From a virus: a DNA stretch of 32,831 bases. A program made the translations under genes and the position numbers. The stretch is from positions 1 to 32,831 of the IMG/VR virus record IMGVR_UViG_3300005515_000033. The stretch is one strand, 5' to 3'. How positions within the stretch are numbered: position 1 is the stretch's first letter; the number at the start of each line of letters is the position of its first letter. The notes beneath the pieces were generated by a model. That model made no database searches. It was not told the DNA's origin and saw only the letters and a list, made by a program, of their open reading frames with translations. This document shows, piece after piece, positions 27,412 through 32,831 of the stretch.

Positions 27412-28692
27412 ATGGCCGTCGTGACAACTGGCAGCGCCTACTACATCGACTTCAGCCAGCTCGATCTAACGACGCTGCTTCAGGGCACAGTGACGACCCA
27501 GAACTCAACGACCTTAGTCGTCGACTACGGAGGCGGAGACCGGGACGAGTTCTATGGCGTGGGCTTCACTTTCAACGCGTTTGGCGAACCCACCGGTGGC
27601 ACGATCACCGGGTACCGGAGCTATATTGCTGGGGGGCTGGCCGCGACCATAGAAGGTGTCTCGGCCTCCGCCGCGGAGTTCATGTCGTACGTTAAGAACG
27701 CCGACTCGGTCGGCGCCATCTTCTCGTGGCTCTCCGGCGATGATCAAATCTCGGGTGGGGCATTCGCCGACTTCATGGCCGGCGGCGCTGGCAACGATAT
27801 TATACTCGGATTTGGCGGCGACGATAAGTTGATCGGCAACGCCGGGCAGGACGTGCTGAACGGCGGCGGTGGCACCGATACGGCCATTTACGGCGCGGCT
27901 GTAGGCAGCTTTGTGATCACCAAGTCGTCGACCGGTTGGACCGTGACCGACAAAAATGGCGGCTATGGCTCCGACAGCCTGATTGATGTCGAACGGATCG
28001 AATTCACCGACAAAACAGTCAATCTCCAACTGACCAGCGCGACCGCCAGCACTTACGCGAGCAACATCCTTCGTGCGGCAGGGTCCGCCGAGCTATCTGT
28101 GCTGGTTGCAAACGGACTGAAAACCAACGCCGAAGCCCTCAGCCAAACTATCAAGGATGCCGGCGCCACGACCTCCGTCGCCATCCTCGCCTACCAGTTC
28201 TTCACCGGCAAAATTCCTGGCCAGGCCGGCATCGACTACCTGGTCTCTCCGACAGGGCCGAACGCCAACAATCTCAACAGCGCCTACTATCAGAGCTTCA
28301 ACCTGGAAAACCGCTACATCAACTTCGCGGTCAACCTGGGCAAGGTCGGCGAAGGCAAGGAGACCTTTGCAACAAAGTACGGGTCGCTCAGCCTCTTCGA
28401 CGCCACGCGCGAGGCCTACAAGACCATCTTCGGGGTGACACCGACGGACGCAAAGATCCACGCTTTGATCGATACTCGCGCTGACTACTTCGCGAGCTAT
28501 GGCGGTGATGGCGTGAATGGCCAAGGCACGAAGGCAGCGATGGTCGGCTGGCTGCTGGCCGAGGCCGTCAAAGCCGACGTGGGAATGTATGCGAAGGCGA
28601 ATGACGCCTTCCTGACTGACTTGGCAGATGGCGCGACATTCGCAGTCGACCTTGTTGGCGTGTACGGCAAGCCGGAATACGCCAACTTCTGA
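27412..28692 (+). CDS. RTX-repeat surface protein with C-terminal RsaA-like LPS-anchor domain, 426 aa
   Basis: Residues 1-105 are beta-rich. Residues 110-160 hold degenerate calcium-binding RTX repeats: G-G-A-G-N-D, G-F-G-G-D-D, G-N-A-G-Q-D, G-G-G-G-T-D. From about 210 on, the protein resembles the N-terminal domain of Caulobacter RsaA, including A-I-L-A-Y-Q-F-F-T-G-K-I-P-G, D-Y-L-V, N-L-N-S-A-Y-Y-Q-S-F, and E-N-R-Y-I-N-F-A-V-N-L. In RsaA this domain binds LPS O-antigen. RTX proteins usually leave by type I secretion. The ATG at 27412 is preferred over 27397 because GAGGA lies eight bases before it. Here the anchor is at the C-terminus instead of the N-terminus. No secretion system is nearby, and a C-terminal secretion signal could not be confirmed. 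Confidence 0.85.
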   Translation: MAVVTTGSAYYIDFSQLDLTTLLQGTVTTQNSTTLVVDYGGGDRDEFYGVGFTFNAFGEPTGGTITGYRSYIAGGLAATIEGVSASAAEFMSYVKNADSVGAIFSWLSGDDQISGGAFADFMAGGAGNDIILGFGGDDKLIGNAGQDVLNGGGGTDTAIYGAAVGSFVITKSSTGWTVTDKNGGYGSDSLIDVERIEFTDKTVNLQLTSATASTYASNILRAAGSAELSVLVANGLKTNAEALSQTIKDAGATTSVAILAYQFFTGKIPGQAGIDYLVSPTGPNANNLNSAYYQSFNLENRYINFAVNLGKVGEGKETFATKYGSLSLFDATREAYKTIFGVTPTDAKIHALIDTRADYFASYGGDGVNGQGTKAAMVGWLLAEAVKADVGMYAKANDAFLTDLADGATFAVDLVGVYGKPEYANF

Positions 28693-28747
28693 ACTCCCCG
28701 GAACCTTCACCGCTGGAATGCGGTACGGGCATCCTCGTTCGATTTCT

Positions 28748-28810
28748 CCTCCCCATTTTGCGCCACCCGCTAGTTGCGCCGAGAACTCACAGCGCTCTAT
28801 GGTGGTGCTT
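28748..28810 (+). promoter_or_regulatory. Promoter block copy B (upstream of lipoprotein gene)
   Basis: This block has the same parts at the same spacing as copy A: CCTCCCC (28748-28754), TTTTGCGC, TAGTTGCGCC (28771-28780), 17 bases, TATGGTGG (28798-28805), then GCTT. The conserved parts are identical or nearly so, while the spacer and the genes downstream differ, so this is regulatory conservation and not gene duplication. The lipoprotein start lies about 38 bases past the TATGGTGG box. Confidence 0.65.
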
Positions 28811-28842
28811 CGCCATCGGGGGATGGCATAGGGGAGGATACC

Positions 28843-29229
28843 ATGAACAAGACCATCACCGGTGCGGTGCTCGTCGCCGTTTGCGCGCTCTCGGCCTGCG
28901 CGACCAAGCGCTATCCGATCGCCACGCAAATGGGTGCCGCCGAGCGAGCGGCCATGAGCTGTCGAGAGCTGGACCTCGAACTTATCCGCGCTGAAGAGGT
29001 TCGGAAGCAGATCTCCAGCACCGCCAAGATGGACTGGCGATCGGTAGCCGGGTTCCTGGGCGATTACGGCATCGGCAATGCCATGGCCAAGAACGACGCT
29101 GAAAAGGCGATCAACGCTCGCGTTACGGCCATCAACGACGCAAAGGCCGAAAAGAAGTGCGGAACTCAGCAAACGAGCTGGATCGGTGAAGCCCGTCAGT
29201 GGTTCGGCGAAATCTTCCTCGGTGAGTAG
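28843..29229 (+). CDS. Lipoprotein, 128 aa
   Basis: GGAGG (28833-28837) lies five bases before the ATG at 28843, which decides this start over one at 28774. The protein has a lipoprotein signal peptide (M-N-K-T-I-T-G-A-V-L-V-A-V, lipobox L-S-A-C) and a helical, Lys/Glu-rich mature part with Y-P-I-A-T-Q-M-G, R-E-L-D-L-E-L-I-R-A-E, V-R-K-Q-I, Y-G-I-G-N-A-M and W-F-G-E. Two Cys besides the lipidated one are present. A strong stem-loop follows the stop. It resembles small alphaproteobacterial lipoproteins of unknown role. Regulation is probably shared with the surface protein through the repeated promoter block. Confidence 0.85.
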   Translation: MNKTITGAVLVAVCALSACATKRYPIATQMGAAERAAMSCRELDLELIRAEEVRKQISSTAKMDWRSVAGFLGDYGIGNAMAKNDAEKAINARVTAINDAKAEKKCGTQQTSWIGEARQWFGEIFLGE

Positions 29230-29238
29230 GACCACCAG

Positions 29239-29262
29239 GGGCGGCTCGATAGCCGCCCTTAT
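29239..29262 (+). terminator. Terminator after the lipoprotein gene
   Basis: GGGCGGCT (29239-29246) pairs with AGCCGCCC (29251-29258) around CGAT, followed by TTATCCTT, a short T-rich run. It starts about 10 bases after the lipoprotein stop. Confidence 0.7.
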
Positions 29263-29397
29263 CCTTCCTGGAGGGTGAACAGACAGCGTTCGCGCGGTTC
29301 CCCAACGATTTCAGCGGCGGATTATAGGTTCTGTATATTTTCGATTGAATTTGCAGATTTTCAGCTGCACGATGCTATCGTCGCTGGGAGCTGATTC

Positions 29398-30009
29398 ATG
29401 ACCGAGTTCACCAAGGCAGCAGTCCAGAAGGCGCTGACCCCATACCATTCTCTAATCCGGCGCATTGTGGATGAAGCCTGGGCCGAGTATCGGCAGATTG
29501 TAGCCATGCGCAGCGGCGCCACGATGGCCCCACTGCTCTATTCACGCACCGCTGCGAACTACGTTTTCGACGCCATTGCCAGGCGAGCGATCCCCGCGTT
29601 CGGCGACGAGGCTGGAGCCCGGCTCAAGATCGAAGCCCAGACGTTCAAGGTACTACTGGGCGGCGTCGTTCTTCGCTTCAAGAAAGGTGGCGAAGACAAG
29701 CTTGGCAGCAACATCCCCACGTTTGCCGCGCTTGCGTTCACCGATCCGGATAAGGGGCTGCCTGGCTTCTCGGAACATTGCCCCAAGGTGGAGGTGATCT
29801 GGCGCCCGAACGACATCGACACTGCCTTGGACGCGGTGTTGATCGTTGCGCGCGATGGCGACCGGCTGCTCTGGGAATATGAAATCCACGCGCCGCCCTC
29901 GACAGAGATCCTGCCGATGCCTATGACCCCGCGCGACCCGAGCGACGAGAGCGCGGCCGATCTGGTCAAGCCGAAACGCAACCCTGCCGCCGCCAATGAA
30001 AAACAGTAA
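29398..30009 (+). CDS. Partner of XRE-ImmA regulator, 203 aa, family unrecognised
   Basis: GGGAG lies seven bases before the ATG at 29398, after a 135-base AT-rich stretch that must hold the operon promoter. The 203-residue soluble protein has an N-terminal helical part (T-P-Y-H-S-L-I-R-R-I-V-D-E-A-W-A-E-Y), R-T-A-A-N-Y-V-F-D-A-I-A-R-R-A, then a beta region (V-L-L-G-G-V-V-L-R-F-K-K, V-E-V-I-W-R-P-N-D-I-D, L-L-W-E-Y-E-I-H) and a disordered tail. Similar helical/beta proteins ending in a W-x-Y-E-L-like block sit next to XRE-ImmA genes elsewhere, from memory. It lies five bases before the regulator. A toxin, target or substrate role is inference. Confidence 0.82.
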   Translation: MTEFTKAAVQKALTPYHSLIRRIVDEAWAEYRQIVAMRSGATMAPLLYSRTAANYVFDAIARRAIPAFGDEAGARLKIEAQTFKVLLGGVVLRFKKGGEDKLGSNIPTFAALAFTDPDKGLPGFSEHCPKVEVIWRPNDIDTALDAVLIVARDGDRLLWEYEIHAPPSTEILPMPMTPRDPSDESAADLVKPKRNPAAANEKQ

Positions 30010-30014
30010 GTGTC

Positions 30015-31094
30015 ATGGCAACTACAGGGGACATGCTCCGGCTGGCCCGGCAGCGAAAAGGATTCACGCAGAAGGCTGCAGCTGAACGCTTGGGCGTCGT
30101 GCAGCCGGTGCTTTCTCGGCTAGAGAACGGACTTTCCGATGCCGATGAGACGACGCTGGAGCGGGCCGCTCGAGCGTACGATGTGCCGCGAGCGTTCTTC
30201 GATATTCGTGACCCCGTCTATGGACCGCCGGTAAGTGTCCACCCGATGGCGCGGGCCAAGGCGGACGTAAGCGCGCGCGATCTCGACATGGTCACCGCCG
30301 AGCTAAACATTCGCGCAATGCACCTGCGGCGCTTCCTGGATGCTGTCGATTTCGAGCCGAGCGCTTCGATCCCGAGCCTGGATGTCGAGCACTATGGGTC
30401 TGCGGCGCAGATTGCCTCCCTTGTGCGATCGCATTGGGGCCTGGTGCGCGGGCCGGTAAAGAATCTGACGAGCCTGGTCGAGCGAGCGGGCGTAGTGATT
30501 GGTCTTTCCGATTTTGGCGGCGCTTCCATCAGCGGCATGACGTTCCGCATCCCTGGCCAGCCGCCGCTTGTGCTTCTGAACCAGTCGCACCCGGCCGACC
30601 GTTTGCGTTTTACCCTGGCACATGAGCTGGGCCATCTTGTTATGCACCGCTATCCCACCCCAGACATGGAGGCCGAGGCGGATCAGTTCGCGTCCGCGCT
30701 ACTCATGCCAGAAGGCGAGATGCGCGAAGCTTTCCAAGGCCGGAAGATCACGTTGCAGTTGCTCGCGGCGATGAAGCCGGAGTGGAAAGTTTCGATCCAA
30801 TCGCTCCTGATGTGCGCAAAGTCGCTGGGCCTGGTCGACGCTAATCAGAACCGATACCTGTGGCAGCAGATCAGCAGCCGCGGCTGGCGCCTGCGCGAAC
30901 CGCCAGAGCTTGATTTCCCGCATGAACAACCGACCGTGCTGCCATCAATGATCCGCAGCCATATCCGGCATCTGGGGTACACGCTCGCCGACCTGGCGCG
31001 CCTCGTGCCACTCCACGAACACGACTTCACCAAGCTCTATGGACCTCTTGAAGGCGAGGCTCCGCAGCGACCTCGGCTCCGCCTGGTGACGTAA
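30015..31094 (+). CDS. XRE-type HTH regulator fused to ImmA/IrrE zinc metallopeptidase
   Basis: The 359-residue protein has an XRE helix-turn-helix (residues 6-60, with Q-K-A-A-A-E-R-L-G-V and S-R-L-E-N-G) and an ImmA/IrrE-type (DUF955) metallopeptidase. In the latter, H-E-L-G-H (203-207) and a downstream Glu near 221 (E-A-E-A-D-Q-F-A) form the zinc site. ImmA-type enzymes cut repressors to switch on mobile elements or stress genes. Here both parts are in one chain, so self- or partner-regulated repression is likely. It is coupled to the 203-residue gene upstream and followed by a perfect terminator. It could be a toxin-antitoxin or element-control module. Confidence 0.92.
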   Translation: MATTGDMLRLARQRKGFTQKAAAERLGVVQPVLSRLENGLSDADETTLERAARAYDVPRAFFDIRDPVYGPPVSVHPMARAKADVSARDLDMVTAELNIRAMHLRRFLDAVDFEPSASIPSLDVEHYGSAAQIASLVRSHWGLVRGPVKNLTSLVERAGVVIGLSDFGGASISGMTFRIPGQPPLVLLNQSHPADRLRFTLAHELGHLVMHRYPTPDMEAEADQFASALLMPEGEMREAFQGRKITLQLLAAMKPEWKVSIQSLLMCAKSLGLVDANQNRYLWQQISSRGWRLREPPELDFPHEQPTVLPSMIRSHIRHLGYTLADLARLVPLHEHDFTKLYGPLEGEAPQRPRLRLVT

Positions 31095-31099
31095 GCTCC

Positions 31100-31126
31100 A
31101 GCCCCACCCTAACAGGTGGGGCTTTT
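31100..31126 (+). terminator. Rho-independent terminator of the XRE-ImmA operon
   Basis: AGCCCCACC (31100-31108) pairs perfectly with GGTGGGGCT (31115-31123) around a 6-base loop, followed by a run of T. It begins six bases after the regulator stop. The stretch from here to 31345 shows no gene I can support. Confidence 0.92.
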
Positions 31127-31345
31127 CATTTGGGCTTGGCCCGCCTCCCCGCTCGGCACAACAAGGCACCCTGCCAATTGCTGGATTGCATGGTGGGCGC
31201 CGGCGCGACTGCATTGATCAGTCGGGACGATAAAAGCCGGTGCGTATCAATGCCGCTCTACTTTTCGACGTCCAAGATGGCGCAGTCCACGATTATGCCC
31301 ACCCGTTTCCGACATTGTTCGCGCCCGCGTTTGACAGTCATCCGA

Positions 31346-31621
31346 TCAGCCAAGGCGTTGAAGGGCATTCTCCAAGAAGGTCTTCGCATCGGCCGACGAG
31401 AGGCGAATGTCGGGCTTCTCCCGGTTGATGGTTCCCTTCAGTTCGCTCGGCGTTCGCGCCTGCAGTTCGCTGCGCAGGAATTCGCGGAGATCATCTTTGT
31501 GACCCTGCCTGACAAATTCGACGCAATCAGCCGCAAGACGTTCCACGCTTCCCTGAGCAAGGTAGAGAGCGTCCTGGTGGAGACCTGAGCAGAGTTCACG
31601 GAAGCCGAGGGGTATTTTCAT
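31346..31621 (-). CDS. Hypothetical helical protein, 91 aa
   Basis: The ATG at 31621 starts a 91-residue protein, M-K-I-P-L-G-F-R-E-L-C-S-G-L-H-Q-D, with long helices (A-A-D-C-V-E-F-V-R-Q-G-H, L-R-E-F-L-R-S-E-L-Q-A-R-T) and an end A-K-T-F-L-E-N-A-L. The frame is open further upstream to 31696, but that part overlaps the next gene and looks non-coding. The ribosome-binding site is poor. No family is recognised. Transcription is towards the XRE-ImmA operon, convergent with it. Confidence 0.6.
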   Translation of the reverse strand: MKIPLGFRELCSGLHQDALYLAQGSVERLAADCVEFVRQGHKDDLREFLRSELQARTPSELKGTINREKPDIRLSSADAKTFLENALQRLG

Positions 31622-31659
31622 CGCTCCAGCTTGGCGGAGGGACGGTCGCTTTTCCACCC

Positions 31660-31923
31660 TTAGCGGAAGTTTCGACGGCGCGAGGCCTCGAAACACCCAG
31701 AGCAGATCATGGTCACCCGCGCGTTCGCCTCAGAGCGATCGTTCCAGCCGCCCTCTGCTGCCCGAACCTCTTCACACGCCTCACACCAGGCGGTCTGTTC
31801 GTCGCTGTCGGCGCCATCGTTGGGCGTGATGAACCCAATCCCCACGCCATGAACCAGGTGATGGCAGACGAACGTTGGCCTCTGTTCGCCATGTGTGATG
31901 CAAGAGACAACTCTGTCGGTCAT
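31660..31923 (-). CDS. Small Cys-rich (zinc-ribbon-type) protein, 87 aa
   Basis: The protein contains C-I-T-H-G-E-Q, F-V-C-H-H-L, A-W-C-E-A-C-E-E-V and M-I-C-S-G-C-F-E, giving about six Cys and several His in pairs typical of a metal-binding ribbon. E-G-G-W-N-D before the last pair recalls a small uncharacterised alphaproteobacterial and phage family. The start could be the ATG at 31923 or a GTG two codons upstream (31929). Its role is unknown. Confidence 0.72.
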   Translation of the reverse strand: MTDRVVSCITHGEQRPTFVCHHLVHGVGIGFITPNDGADSDEQTAWCEACEEVRAAEGGWNDRSEANARVTMICSGCFEASRRRNFR

Positions 31924-32037
31924 GTTCACAATTTAGGCCGTCGTCTCGGGAGCGCTCAATCCGAACTTCCGCCATCCACCCATGGCGGACGTTCGCGTAG
32001 TGCCTTGCGCGGTGCTCGCAACGGCTCGATTGTCGGG

Positions 32038-32565
32038 ATGCTCAACCCTTTCCTGCGGAGCGTTGCATTGCCGCCCGGCCGATCGCTTCTTTTTGCTAGC
32101 GCAATGTTCGCAACTGCTTGCACACCGGCAGCTCAACAGCCGATGTCGGACGCCGACGTGATATACAGGTTCAACACGCACCGCGAAGAGTTCGTTCGGC
32201 TTGCGAATATCGTAACGGAAACACCACAAGTCACCTCAGTAGATATTGAAAAGGACGGCAGTTACCGCGTTTCACCTGGCGGCTTGGCATCTCATAGGAT
32301 TGATAAAGTCGTCGCAGCCAGCCGCACCCTCGGGGTGCTGCACATCGGAGTCCCGCCGATTTCAGGCGGCGACAGATATGTTGGTTTCATTTTGTCGGCC
32401 AGCGGTCTTTCAGTTGGCGGCACCGCTAAATCCCTCGTGTTTTCAGAACTGGAAATGGACGGTGAGGCTGTCACTGATACGGACGCCAGCAAGACGGTCC
32501 CCGGACTAGCAATAAGGCACCGGCGGATCGCTGAGCACTGGTACATCGAGAAGGTCAGCAATTGA
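32038..32565 (+). CDS. Lipoprotein-like hypothetical protein, 175 aa
   Basis: The ATG at 32038 gives a 175-residue protein with an N-terminal hydrophobic stretch, L-L-F-A-S-A-M-F-A-T-A-C-T-P, which looks like a lipoprotein signal with lipobox A-T-A-C. The mature part is a small alpha/beta domain (D-A-D-V-I-Y-R-F-N-T-H-R-E-E-F, I-D-K-V-V-A-A-S-R-T-L-G-V, H-W-Y-I-E-K-V). The frame is open upstream to 31849, but that part overlaps the Cys-rich gene on the other strand and is not protein-like. GC content is lower than in its neighbours. The family is not recognised. Confidence 0.72.
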   Translation: MLNPFLRSVALPPGRSLLFASAMFATACTPAAQQPMSDADVIYRFNTHREEFVRLANIVTETPQVTSVDIEKDGSYRVSPGGLASHRIDKVVAASRTLGVLHIGVPPISGGDRYVGFILSASGLSVGGTAKSLVFSELEMDGEAVTDTDASKTVPGLAIRHRRIAEHWYIEKVSN

Positions 32566-32630
32566 TCTTGAGCGCCAGATCGACGCTGCAATGACCGCTT
32601 TCCACCCTGCCCAGCCGCCAGGATCGTCCG

Positions 32631-32831
32631 CTATGCGGCACCCAATAGCTCCCTGGCCGATCGCCTGCTAGCCTGAGCGTGGTGGCCGATCGCGTCCAGC
32701 CCATCGATCAGAAGCCGCTGACGTCGCCGGGCCGCCCCCGGCACAACCTCTCCCCTCGCCTGCCAGATCACCCATTGCGGCCACTGCCCCAGGATGGCGA
32801 CCGAGAACAGCTCCCTCGCCTGCTCCGGCTT
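32631..32831 (-). CDS. Partial hypothetical gene cut by the right window edge
   Basis: An open frame of 66 codons enters from the right edge and ends at TAG (32631-32633). The visible part reads K-P-E-Q-A-R-E-L-F-S-V-A-I-L-G-Q-W-P-Q-W, later R-L-L-I-D-G-L-D-A-I-G, ending R-E-L-L-G-A-A. Composition is protein-like and Trp-containing. The start is outside the window, and the family is not recognised. Confidence 0.5.
   Translation of the reverse strand, partial: KPEQARELFSVAILGQWPQWVIWQARGEVVPGAARRRQRLLIDGLDAIGHHAQASRRSARELLGAA

Noticed and set aside
28093-29235. 380-codon minus-strand frame opposite the RTX protein and lipoprotein
   Set aside because: Both plus-strand genes have ribosome-binding sites and domain signatures; this frame has neither.
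1-32831. CRISPR arrays and tRNA genes
   Set aside because: No regularly spaced direct repeats and no GTTCGAATC-type T-arm with a matching acceptor stem were seen by eye. A covariance-model scan would settle the tRNA question.

Overview
The window looks like the chromosome of an alphaproteobacterium of the Caulobacteraceae (Caulobacter or Phenylobacterium type). The basis is high GC, dense short-spaced genes, and a gene at 27412-28692 whose C-terminal half closely resembles, from memory, the N-terminal LPS-anchoring domain of the Caulobacter S-layer protein RsaA. No database search was possible; family calls rest on recognisable motifs and gene order.

Layout. (1) Positions 1-3400 look like host or accessory DNA: the first codons of an IS110-family transposase at the left edge, several small hypothetical genes, a SRAP-domain (YedK/HMCES-type) protein and an exported SNase-type nuclease. 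(2) Positions about 3409-26400 are the complete late region of a long-tailed (siphovirus-type) prophage or phage-derived element, almost all on the minus strand. In transcription order it holds two tiny membrane proteins, small and large terminase, portal, a DUF2213-type protease with an in-frame nested scaffold start, decoration protein, DUF2184-type major capsid protein, a HeH-domain protein, four connector/completion/terminator proteins, tail tube protein, tail chaperones G and GT joined by a -1 frameshift, a 1659-residue tape measure, tip and fibre proteins, a GH26-like glycosidase, and a lysis cassette. It ends at a strong stem-loop terminator and a 17-bp perfect palindrome. Two plus-strand genes interrupt it: a zinc-ribbon gene between GT and the tape measure, and a less GC-rich gene between tail and lysis genes. 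(3) Positions 26485-32831 are mixed accessory or host genes: a divergent control region, small membrane proteins and lipoproteins, the RTX/RsaA-anchor-like surface protein, a two-gene XRE-ImmA/partner operon with its own terminator, and further small genes.

How it works together. TerS and TerL would pump DNA through the portal into a shell built from the capsid, decoration and scaffold/protease proteins. The connector proteins join head to tail. GT-assisted assembly of tube protein around the tape measure would give a tail of roughly 250 nm. The tip proteins and GH26-like enzyme would contact and perhaps digest a surface polysaccharide, and the lysis genes would release particles. No integrase, excisionase, replication gene or phage-type CI/Cro switch is visible, so the element is either cut by the window, split, or domesticated.

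Most useful second-look items: the T_TTT_TTG frameshift site, the nested scaffold start, the tail glycosidase, the two plus-strand insertions in the late operon, the surface protein with an RsaA-like anchor, a near-identical 63-bp promoter block in front of two unrelated genes, and the missing early/lysogeny module.
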